Of a stretch of DNA of 30,268 nucleotides, positions 20,470-28,708 are shown in pieces. The translations under genes and the position numbers were made by a program. The DNA is from Vitrella brassicaformis (taxonomy: Eukaryota; Sar; Vitrellaceae): NCBI GenBank assembly GCA_001179505.1, contig CDMY01000269.1, positions 60,984-91,251 on the forward strand, in the 5' to 3' direction. The notes beneath the pieces are model-generated. The model made no database searches. It had not been told where the DNA came from and saw nothing but the letters and a program-made list of their open reading frames with translations. How positions within the stretch are numbered: the stretch's first letter is position 1; each line of letters opens with the position of its first letter.

Positions 20470-21295
20470 TCATGATCTCGAGGCCCCGGAGATAACGGAC
20501 CACAGTATGGTGAAGCCGAAGGCCGTGTAGAGGCAGTAGCGGGCCCACTTGTACCTCTGCGACCCCTGCTGGGCGTCCATGTTGACACAGAAGGCGATGC
20601 AGCCGATGATGGGGAAGAATATCGACAGAATGCACGATATCTGCAGCGACACACCCATACACGTCACCACGCATTATGTGTTGGTGTGTGGAAGTAGGTG
20701 ACTGGCTATGATTGTGCCGATCTATCTCACTCACCCTCGCACAGCTGAGCTTCCAGCTCATGTCGTCGTCGTATACCTGCTCCTGCTGCATCTGTGGCAG
20801 GCCGCCTTGCACCTCCTGCACCCCAATCACATGTGCACCGCCCCACCCCTGAGGCGACCCGCCCCACGGCGGCTGCACATACTGCGGCCGATAAGGTCCC
20901 GCGCCGCCCCCTTGGTTGTCCTGCCACATTTGCGCATACGTCGGTCCACCGCCTTGCGGCTTCTCGCCTGCGTCCGTCGCCACTGGCTGGCCGACAACAT
21001 ACGGCAATGGTTGAGTGACTCCTGGTGTTGACGGCACGGTGGACGATTGGTCGTATGGCGGTACGGGGCTAGGTGTGTACTGCGGGTTGACGGGGGAGCT
21101 GTGGTCTTCGCCAGAGATGTGATAAATCGCTTGTGAGGCAGCGGGGCCGGGGGATGGTGAAGTGCCGTTCGTCGCTGGCCAGTTGACGGGCGGTGGCTGG
21201 CCTGTGGATGTGTAGGCTGGCGGTGAGGCGCCGGCAGTGCTGTACACGGGATGAGGCTGGCTGGGCGGAGGGTCAACAGAGGGATATGATGACAT
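20470..21295 (-). CDS. Proline-rich membrane-tail protein, family member 1 (2 exons, 243 aa)
   Basis: Exons (minus): 21295-20735 and 20640-20470; GT-AG, phase 0. The start is the only ATG before the conserved YPSVD. Residues 1-180 are Pro/Gln/Tyr/Ser-rich and probably disordered (SPVNPQYTPSPVPPYDQSS, GQPVATDAG, PQYVQPPWGG). A short link, GGAHVIGV, is shared by all four members. The C-terminus has two hydrophobic segments, SCILSIFFPIIGCIAFC and CLYTAFGFTILWSVISG, joined by the hallmark NMDAQQGSQRYKWAR. The intron sits just before the first segment in every member. The general plan (Pro-rich head, two helices with a short basic loop) resembles dispanins (CD225), but I see no true sequence match. 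Function is unknown. It is head-to-head with member 2. Intact; the gene model is strong because of the family comparison. Confidence 0.82.
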
Positions 21296-21632
21296 AACGG
21301 CGGCTGCTGATGGCAGATCTTGATTGGTTCTAAGTCTCAATGATTATCGGGAATTGAACAGCAGCAGCTAAGGGGAGGGCAGATCTTCAGGGTTTGGGTT
21401 TCAGGGTTTAAACCCTTTGGTCTCTCTCCCACCTCCCAGAGGGAGTGGAGCTCTCGCGGGAGGTGTCGCCTCTCCCGTGTCGCACATTCCTGTCGCCGAC
21501 TCTCGCCGACGAGCACTCACGTTTCTTGAACAAAAGAAGCATTGCCAGCGAAGATCTCGGTCCTCAGCTGGTGAATCACATCCTCCGCCTCTTTCCTCCC
21601 AACAGTCCTTGCAAGCCGCAGCCGCATCGCTC
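21296..21632. promoter_or_regulatory. Shared 5' region of pair 1, with telomere-like boxes
   Basis: 337 bases between the divergent start codons. CAGGGTTTGGGTTTCAGGGT begins at 21388 and runs into TTTAAACCC, which ends at 21415. The part from about 21407 to 21632 is strongly conserved with 26999-27210 upstream of member 4, consistent with a kept promoter and 5' untranslated region. The frame stays open upstream of the ATG in both, but without an earlier ATG. Confidence 0.55.
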
Positions 21633-22254
21633 ATGACATACCCCTCGGTTGAGCAGCCTTCCCTCGCCCAGCCGCAGCCCGTCAACTGGCCATCCGCCGA
21701 CATCGCCTCACCCACCACTGCACCGGCATACGATGTGCCCCAGACGATGCCGGTTGTTATCGGCAAGCCAATGGCGACGGCAGACACAGCCGGAAGGCCC
21801 GAGGGCGGTGATCAGCCGCAGTATGTGCAGCCATAGACGGTGCAGCCGCAGTTGGGTGGTGCTCATGTGATCAACGTGCCGGAGCCGGTAGTGTACAATC
21901 CGGGACACGAAGATGAGAAGTCAGGCCGGCTCACCTGCTTGAAGGTGAGATAGATCGATGTGGGCAGGGAGGCAGAAGCGGCCAGCCATACATTCTTCCC
22001 CCTGTGTGTTGTGTTGTGTTGTCCGTTCATCATTCCAGGTGTCCTGTGTGTTGTCGGTGCTAGTCTTCCCCATCATCGGCTGCATCGCCTTCTGCCTCAC
22101 CATGGACGCCAAGAAGGGGTCGCAGCGGCGCAAGTGGGCCCGCATCTGCCTCGCCACGGGCACGATCATGACGATCTTGTTCGTCACCTGGTTGGTCATG
22201 GTCATACGCTCCGGGGATTCCTCTTATTCTTACTCTTACTCCTATTCTTTTTGA
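21633..22254 (+). pseudogene. Family member 2, with in-frame TAG at codon 68
   Basis: Two exons, 21633-21944 and 22039-22254, the same length of first exon and the same intron position as member 4 (27211). The first 67 codons are nearly identical to member 4. At 21834-21836 the codon is TAG, where member 4 has CAG. After it the frame stays open with conserved residues: GGAHVINVPEPVVYN, then SCVLSVLVFPIIGCIAFC, the TMDAKKGSQRRKWAR loop and a second hydrophobic segment, ending in a Ser-Tyr repeat and TGA. Either it is a young pseudogene, a truncated 67-residue peptide is made, or the stop is read through or edited. The surrounding sequence has not decayed further, so the mutation looks recent or tolerated. 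Confidence 0.75.
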
Positions 22255-22286
22255 CAAGAGCTGTCAAGAGCACAGCTCTCTTGTCA
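22252..22286. repeat. 3' hairpin downstream of member 2
   Basis: TGACAAGAGCTGT pairs with ACAGCTCTCTTGTCA, with a two-base bulge and a loop of about seven bases; the stem begins with the stop codon. In the copy after member 4 (27811 on) the left arm is kept but the right arm is interrupted by about 30 extra bases. Confidence 0.65.
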
Positions 22287-22420
22287 CCTGCCTGCTGCGT
22301 TGGCTGTCCTCAGTCAGTGAGTGTCAAAGTGTGTCGTCCCCAGCCAGCCAGGTAGCTCGAGCGGCGTGTGTGTGTACGTGTGTGTGTCCCCCAACCGGGA
22401 TCTTCCTGCCGGTTGGATGG
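22255..22420. repeat. Duplicated 3' flank, copy 1
   Basis: Matches the region after member 4 (about 27811-28025), including CTGCTGCGTTGGCTGTCCTC and AGCCAGCCAGGTAGCTCGAG. It ends with the inverted repeat CCAACCGG (22391-22398) / CCGGTTGG (22409-22416). This shows that the duplicated unit extended beyond the genes. Confidence 0.85.
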
Positions 22421-22967
22421 AGAGGGTCAGTGAGGGAGTGAGTGGCGGTGTGGTGTATGGACTGCATGTGTGCAGTCTTCTCTTGTGTGGCTGGCTGGCT
22501 GGCTGTCGTGCTCGTGTGGCGCATCTCGTTCTTTGGTGCGTGCCTCACTGCATCCACGGCTGCGCGGCCCGGTTTGCGGCGCAGATCCAGAACAGCATGG
22601 TGTGAGGGGGTGGTTGTCAGGGAGGCCTCTGTCTGTATGGTGATTGTGCCTTGGTGCCTTGTGTCTGTCGTCGCGTACTGGCTGTCTTGCGCCCCTTGCT
22701 TCGCTCCCTTCCTGCGTTTGTGTTGTCTTCGTCTTGAATATGTGTGTGTGTGTGTGTGGCTGACTGACTGGCGGACCAGGGGAGGCAGTGGAGCCTCTGC
22801 TCTGCAGAGAGATGTATGGTCTGGTATGTGTGTATGTATTTGCATGTTGCGTGTTGATGAGACTTGTTTGATTCAAGTGGGCATGACGTAATACTATTCA
22901 CTGCAGAAAGCGTGTGTGCGCACAACTAATTGTGTTGAACAACAGCAGCCAAGGGAGGGGAGATCCT
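22421..22967. other. Intergenic, about 550 bases
   Basis: GT-rich sequence without a supported exon, between the duplicated flank and the next gene. Confidence 0.5.
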
Positions 22968-22990
22968 CAGGGTTTGGGTTCCAGGGTTTC
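22939..22990. promoter_or_regulatory. Telomere-like box upstream of the 23011 gene
   Basis: AACAGCAGCCAAGGGAGGGG followed by AGATCCTCAGGGTTTGGGTT and CCAGGGTTT. The same module, with a few changes, is at 21356-21409 between pair 1. Here it ends about 20 bases before the inferred start codon, so it may be a promoter or 5' untranslated element, or the edge of a duplicated segment. Confidence 0.5.
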
Positions 22991-23010
22991 TTCTGGGATG
23001 ATATCGGTTA

Positions 23011-24766
23011 ATGGGCAACAGAGTGCCGAGGACGAGCAGCCAGCAGGACTGGCCTGCCATCCGCAACCAGAGCCTCGACGTCATTCATCGAGAGGGCAGG
23101 GATGAGCTGCACAAAATCAAGGCGGTCGGCAACCTCAGAATCAGCGCCCGGTTCCTCTCGGGCGTCGACTTCGAGCCGGCTGTGCTCCGCCGCCGCCTCC
23201 GCGGCGCCCTGCACGACACCCAACTCGCCGACGGGACGCCGCTGGATGCCGTGGTGACGTTCGACATAGACAATCTCGGGAGCAAGCTGCTGCTGCAGGT
23301 GTGGGTGCCCTAGACACGGGGGATGGATGGATGGATGGATACTCTGGGTGTGTGTGTGCAGGCGTGGTGGCTGGTGGAGCACCAGCAGTGGGATGAGGCG
23401 GCCGACGCGCTGCGGCTGGCCCACCAGCTGACCTACTGTGAGCTGCCGGTCATCGTCACACAGCAAGATTTAGAGAAACACCGTAGCAAACAGGTCGGTG
23501 GGCTGATAGGCGAAGGGGACGGGTGGGTGGCACTCATCTCTCTGTGTTTGTGTGATGTGACGGATGTGTGTGACGTCAGGCGTATTTGGCTGAGCCGCGT
23601 GTGGTGGCGCTGTGGAAGATGGTCGGCCGCTATGTCGACTTCGGTGGCGAGCGGGGCAGATTTGAGCTGTTCGACCACGGCAATGGCGACCTGCGGGCCG
23701 TCAAGGACGAGCCCGAGCACCGCCTCAATCTGACCCCCCTGCCCCCCGCCCACCCCTACCACACGCACACCAGCCCCCACAACCCCCCCGTCAGACACCA
23801 CATCGCCGGCTACAACGACGACAGCGGCTGGTACGGCTGGTACACTGGTGGCCGGGTGATCACCGATGCGTCATTTTCCTCCTTTTTGATGAGCACCATC
23901 CTGCTGCGCACCTATCCCGACATGCAAAATACCGAGAAATTCATAGACCGGTCGGCCAGTCCGTAAGGGGCACACCGATTGTGGTCGTCCCTGATGCTTC
24001 ATTGCCTGGCTGTGTGTGTCTGTCTGCAGTGATGCCCGTGGCGGCGTGTTGGCGGGTCTGCTCGACCAGTCGGTCCACCAGCCGGTCGAGGGCACCACGG
24101 CCGCCATGGCGTTTACCATTGCCAACTACGCACCACACAAGTACCTGCTGCTGACGCCGTTCGACCACCCATTCATCGCATCCATCGACATCGACGACTC
24201 GGGGAATGGACAGGGCAAGCCACAGACGAGAGAGGGCCACCCAGACAGACAGCCCGTTCATTCCGCTGTGCTGTGTGGCTGCAGTGTGTGTGGCGGTGTA
24301 TACGACCGAGCCGCTCGCAGCGGGTGTGTCTGCTGATGCGCCCTTCAAGCAGCGCTTCCCCCGCACCACCGCCATGGCGCGTTCCGTCCTGGGACCGATG
24401 ACGATCGCACCCATAGTGTTCGACGGTGAGGACCCCAATGAGGACGACAACGGCGATGGGCAGGACGACGATGGCAATAGCGATGAAGGTGGGTGGGTCT
24501 CTCTCTCGGCACAGGGGCCCTTGATGGATGGTCAGGTCGGTCTCACTTGTGTGCTGTGTTGTGTGCAGATATGGGTGGCGATAGCGATGACGGGGAGCGC
24601 AACGGCGGCGATGAGGAGGAGGGTAAGACAGACAGCACGAGGTGAGGTGCATGAAGCAAAGCCAATCTGGCTTTCCCTCCTTTGTGTATGTGTGTGGTGG
24701 GTGGCTGTGCCTGCAGCTACGGCGGGTGACGGGGGCGGTGGAAATGACGGACACGATGATATATGA
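23011..24766 (+). CDS. Unknown protein with acidic Gly/Asp-rich tail (7 exons, 431 aa)
   Basis: Exons: 23011-23298, 23362-23493, 23580-23962, 24030-24214, 24285-24488, 24569-24622, 24717-24766. All junctions keep frame. Six have normal AG ends with GT donors, except the intron 24215-24284, which begins with GC. No known family is recognised. Visible: N-terminal mixed alpha/beta sequence (HKIKAVGNLRISARFLSGV; a WWLVEHQQWDEAADALRLAH helix), a His/Pro-rich low-complexity stretch, then a globular-looking part with DDSGWYGWYTGGRVITDA and GTTAAMAFTIANYAPHKYLL. It ends with a Glu/Asp/Gly-rich tail from about residue 375 (EDPNEDDNGDGQDDDGN and more), probably disordered. There is no signal peptide or membrane segment. 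It sits between the two duplicated gene pairs. The start is the first ATG of the frame, close behind a telomere-like box. Gene model good, function open. Confidence 0.78.
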
Positions 24767-25826
24767 TGTTGACACAGGTCGGTCGGTGGCACGTGTGTGT
24801 GTGTGTGTGCTGATTGTCATGTCTGTGTGTGCAATGATGGCAGGTTAGTTCGCTAGAGGTGGCGGCGAGGCGGTGTAGCTCACCCGACGGCACAAGACGG
24901 GGAAGGCATGGAAAGAGAGAGAGAGAGAGAGAGAGATGGGTGTGGTGTAGACAAACAAGAGGGGTGGGACGGGCTGGGTGTGTGTGGGTGCGTGTGCATA
25001 CTCTACGCTTGGTGGAACTCCCTTGCGTCCCTCCCTGGATGGACGGCCCTTGTACAGATCGACAGACAAGCGTGTTTCATTAACGAACGAATGAGTGAAT
25101 GATTCGACCGTGCATCGCTGCATTCGACTGCATCAATCCGACCGTCCGTGTCATCCATCTCTCCCTCATCCACGATAGCCACGAACGCCAAACGAGACAG
25201 ACAGTCAGACACACAGAAGTCACCAGACCGACCCAAGCACCTCACGGTCATCACAGTTTGGTTCTCCTCGGCTGTGGCTTGGCAGTCATCACCCCATCCC
25301 ATCCCATCAGCGGCAGTTTCACCGGGAAACAGTCAAGCACTCGGCTGTTTCAGCATGACGCAAAAATGCTTTGAGATCTGACCTGTCTCAGGGTATGGGT
25401 TTCAGGGCGGAGAGTTCAGTTATCACACGCATGCAGTCCAGTGCACACAACACACACAGGTGGGTCAGGTCAGTGCACGCAAGCCCTATCAACACACACA
25501 CAAATCGACTGACTACTTGACCCCCCACAGATCAAGGCGATGCGCCACTCAATCAATCCGACATATACTGCCAAATGACTGAAACAGAATGTCTGCCTTC
25601 GAGGTACAGCCTTCTGATCGCCCCCATACACAGCAACGACATTCGCTTGCCCACGAGGCAGTGTGTGAGCCGTGCCAGGGGACATCATCCGTCTGCTCAA
25701 GGGAAATCACTCACAGCGGCCGTCAGTCAGTCGGCAAAGCAGGGGAGGCAGAACACCAACATCGCATCACACATAACACATAACGCATACGTCACACCAG
25801 TGAGTCCAGCGAGATCCTCCCCTCCC
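24767..25826. other. Intergenic, about 1.06 kb
   Basis: No supported exon on either strand. Contains a GAGA run (24914-24936) and a degenerate telomere-like box (TCAGGGTATGGGTTTCAGGG at 25388-25407). The last part is the 3' flank of family member 3. Confidence 0.5.
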
Positions 25827-25889
25827 TCAGGAGGTTGCCAACACCAGAATGATGATCAGCGCGATGACAGCGATGGGGGCGATGAGGCA

Positions 25890-26409
25890 TTAGCGGGCCC
25901 ACTTGTACCTCTCCGTCCCCCTCTTGGCGTCCAGGTTGACACAGAAGGCGATGCAGCCGATGATGGGGAAGAATATCGACAACACGCACGATATCTGCCC
26001 ACACACACACAGAGGGAGAATGTTTGGCTGTGCGAGCAGCTGCCCACATCTCTTTGTGTGTCACCTGTGCGCAGGTGAGCATAGATTCTTCAGCTCTGTC
26101 CTGCACCTCGACCACGTGGATGACGTGAGCTCCGCCATTTAATGGCTGCGGCTGGACGTACGGCTGCTGGACGACGGGCCCTCCCACGCCTCCCTGGACC
26201 ATCTGGGTATACGTGGGACCAGCCGCCATCGCCAGCGGCTGTCCGATGGCGTACGGCGCCGGCTGGACGACCACCGTAGTGGTGGACGGACCCGCGGACG
26301 ACTGCGGTACGGGCGTGGGCGAGTACTGGGGGTTGACGGGCGAGGTGTGGCCTTCGATTTCTTCAGAGGAGTAAGTCGGAGGAGCGTCGACGGACGGAAA
26401 GGATGGCAT
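25890..26409 (-). CDS. Proline-rich membrane-tail protein, family member 3, cut short by TAA (149 aa)
   Basis: Exons (minus): 26409-26065 and 25994-25890; GT-AG, phase 0. The Pro-rich head is shorter than in member 1 but keeps SPVNPQYSPTPVP, QPAPYAIGQP and GGAHVIHV. The first hydrophobic segment SCVLSIFFPIIGCIAFC and the loop NLDAKRGTERYKWAR are intact. The next codon is TAA (25892-25890), where members 1 and 4 have TAC for Tyr. The frame after it stays open for 20 more codons (CLIAPIAVIALIIILVLATS) to a TGA at 25827, so a second hydrophobic segment was recently lost. It may act as a single-helix variant or be a pseudogene. It is head-to-head with member 4. Confidence 0.75.
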
Positions 26410-26506
26410 TGCGGACGACTGTTAGGCTGATGTCAACGAACGAAGAAAAGTCCAGCAGCAGGGCAAAACGGATTGGAAGGAAGATGGAATGTGCGCCTTT
26501 GGGACA

Positions 26507-26576
26507 CTCAAAGGCAGCTCGCAACCCGAGAGTTAAGAGAGCTCAAAGGAAGCTCGCAACCCGAGAGTTAAGAGCG
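26507..26576. repeat. 35-base tandem repeat, two copies
   Basis: CTCAAAGG(C/A)AGCTCGCAACCCGAGA and what follows occurs at 26507 and again at 26542, just upstream of the mobile element and about 100 bases upstream of the minus-strand start of member 3. Confidence 0.8.
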
Positions 26577-26593
26577 GATGTCCTCCTGGGTTC

Positions 26594-26916
26594 TGTTGAG
26601 GAAATGATGTGTCGGCCCGCAGATGGATAACCTCGGCTATAGCCTGATTGGTTTCTCAACAGGTCATGAGCTCCACTAACCTCAGTTGGAACCCCGATGA
26701 GCGGTGATGCCTAGGGCCAAACCGGGCGGAGAACAATCCTGCTGAGCGCTGCGGAGGGGTCGCGAGTTCGATTCCTGGAGCAACACCGGAAACCTTGGAA
26801 AGGCAGGAGCGGAAAGGGGGTATCCTATCTCTGCGGTCCGAAGGGGGGTGTTGAGGAAATAATGTGTCGGCCCGCAGATGAATAACCTCGGCTATAGCCT
26901 GATTGGTTTCTCAACA
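26594..26916. mobile_element. Miniature LTR retrotransposon (TRIM-like), 323 bases
   Basis: Two direct repeats of 68 bases, 26594-26661 and 26849-26916, differ by only two G-to-A changes. Each begins TGTTGAG and ends CTCAACA, the TG...CA ends of LTRs. The element is flanked by the 5-base direct repeat GGTTC (26589-26593 and 26917-26921), a typical LTR-element target duplication. The purine run GAAGGGGGG (26840-26848) abuts the right LTR, as a polypurine tract should. The 187-base interior has no coding capacity. It contains GAGTTCGATTCC (near 26764-26775), which looks like a tRNA T-arm or B-box. A primer-binding site after the left LTR (starting GGTCATGAGC) is not obvious. It must be moved by another element's enzymes. 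It sits between family members 3 and 4 and is absent from the corresponding site of pair 1. Confidence 0.85.
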
Positions 26917-26998
26917 GGTTCCTCTGTGCATGTGGAGCGTGCGTGGCTGATTCCTGTTGCGTCGTTCGGTTGATTGTGGGCTGGCCGTTTAGGACATA

Positions 26999-27210
26999 GG
27001 TTTAAACCCTTTGGTTTCTCGCCTATCTCTTCGTGCCCTCTCTTCCCCGTCCCCGTGTCGCACATTGCTGTCGCCGACTCTCGCCGACGAGCACTCACGT
27101 TTCCTGAACAAAAAAGGCATTGCCGGCAAAGATCTCGGTCCTCAGCTAGTGAATCACATCCTCAGCCTCTTTCCTCCCAACAGTCCTTGCAAGCCGCAGC
27201 CGCATCAGTC
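26999..27210 (+). promoter_or_regulatory. Conserved 5' region of member 4
   Basis: Begins with GGTTTAAACCCTTTGG and stays closely similar to the sequence upstream of member 2, including GTCGCCGACTCTCGCCGACG and CCTCTTTCCTCCCAACAGTC before the ATG. The conservation may reflect recent duplication alone. The CAACAG could also be a 3' splice site of a 5' untranslated intron. Confidence 0.45.
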
Positions 27211-27802
27211 ATGACGTACCCCTCGGTTGAGCAGCCTTCTCTCGCCCAGCCGCAGCCCGTCAACTGGCCGTCCGCCGACATCGCCGCACCCACCACTGCA
27301 CCGGCATACGATGTGCCCCAGACGATGCCGGCTGTCGTCGGCCAGCCACTGGCGACGGCAGACACAGCCGGAAGGCCCGAGGGCGGTGATCAGCCGCAGT
27401 ATGTGCAGCCGCAGACGGTGCGGCCGCAGTTGGGTGGCTCTCATGTGATCAACGTGCCGGAGCCGGTAGTGTACAATCCGCCACACGAAGATGATAAGTC
27501 AGGACGGCTCACCTGCTTAATGGTGAGATAGATCGATGTGGCCAGGAGAGAGAAACGGCCAGCCGTACATTCTTTCCCCTGTGTTGTGTTGTGTTGTCTG
27601 TTGATCATTGCAGGTGTCCTGTGTGTTGTCGATCTTCTGGCCCATCGGCTGCATCGCCTTCTGCCTCAACATGGACGCCAAGGAGGGGTCGGAACGGCGC
27701 AAGTGGGCCCGCTACTGCCTCTACACGGCCACCATCGGCATGATCATCGGGGTCATCTGGTTTGCCATGGGTGGAATGCAATCCTCTTATTCCTCTTATT
27801 AA
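27211..27802 (+). CDS. Proline-rich membrane-tail protein, family member 4 (2 exons, 166 aa)
   Basis: Exons 27211-27522 and 27614-27802; GT-AG, phase 0. Intact relative of member 2. The head begins MTYPSVEQPSLAQPQPVNWP and includes PQYVQPQTVRPQ, where member 2 has its stop codon. Then come GGSHVINVPEPVVYN, SCVLSIFWPIGCIAFC, the loop NMDAKEGSERRKWAR and the second hydrophobic segment CLYTATIGMIIGVIWFAMGG, ending in Ser/Tyr and TAA. The two hydrophobic segments predict a hairpin or two-pass anchor, with the head on one side of a membrane. No signal peptide is present. Function is unknown. The first ATG of the frame is used. It is head-to-head with member 3, but here the pair is separated by 801 bases because of the inserted element and extra repeats. 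Confidence 0.82.
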
Positions 27803-28021
27803 CCATTGACTGACAAGAGCTGTCAAGAGCACAGCTTTAGTCGTTTTCATTCCTTGTGTATCGTGCCCACCTGCCTGCTGCGTTGGCTGTCCTCAGTCAG
27901 TGAGTGTCAAAGTGTGTCGTCCCCAGCCAGCCAGGTAGCTCGAGCGGCGTGTGTGTGTACGTGTGAGTGTCCATGTCTGTCTGTCTGTCAGTCCCCCAAC
28001 CGGGATCTTCCTGCCGGTTGG
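27803..28021. repeat. Duplicated 3' flank, copy 2
   Basis: Counterpart of 22255-22420, with about 30 extra bases near 27837-27866 and an extra CTGT run near 27974-27990. The inverted repeat CCAACCGG (27996-28003) / CCGGTTGG (28014-28021) is kept. Confidence 0.85.
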
Positions 28022-28708
28022 ATGGAGAGGAGGGGACGGGGGGAGGGAGGGAGGGAGGCACAGCCATCCAGATGGATGGAGCATATCGGTGCGTGTGCAT
28101 TCTCATGATTGGCCGAGGGAACTGCTATGTCTGTGGATGGCCCTTGTACAGCCAGACAGTGGTGGTGACCATCCGTGCTACTGTGACTCCTGACTGACTT
28201 CATCCATGTGTGTCCATCAAATGTAACGAAAACATCTCTGTCTGTCGTCTTGATTACCTATCGCGCACACGAGACTGCCCGTCCGTCACGTCTCACTGAG
28301 ATGCATCAGAGTCTGTCGCACACGGCCCTTTCTGTACAGACAACCCTGCACACGAGTACGGCAACAGACGCTCCACCGGGAGTGTATATCTAATCAACTG
28401 GCAGCACCCCATCTCGCCGCACTCTAGCAAAGCTAGCAGCGTGGCCTTCACCCCCGTCGACAGCTCTTAAAAACATTTATATCGACACACACATCCATCA
28501 AGCTGTCTGTCTGTCTGTCTGTCTGTCTCAACAAGGGCCAAGGTCCTCTCTGGCTGTCTGACCGTCTCACTCCTGACTAATGGCCAATGCGATCCCATGA
28601 GGCGTGTGTGGACACGCTCACCACAGAAACAAAGACAAACAGAAAAGGTGCGATGTGCGTATGGACACCGATCTGTCGCTGCAGAGTACATGAGTTGCTG
28701 GCTGTGTG
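28022..28708. other. Intergenic, about 690 bases
   Basis: GGAG- and CTGT-repeat sequence (28504-28527) and the 3' flank of the next minus-strand gene. No exon is supported. Confidence 0.5.

Noticed and set aside
22421-22915. Plus-strand open frame of about 150 codons after member 2
   Set aside because: The Cys/Val/Trp-rich translation comes from GT repeats and has no splice partners or conservation with the second pair's flank.
26690-26790. A tRNA gene inside the LTR element
   Set aside because: A T-arm-like GAGTTCGATTCC is present, but I could not fold acceptor, D and anticodon arms around it. It is better seen as part of the element.
20470-27802. Reassigned stop codons (TAG/TAA coding for Gln/Tyr) to explain the internal stops
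   Set aside because: Other genes in the window end naturally in TAA, TAG and TGA at the expected places, so the standard code is used.
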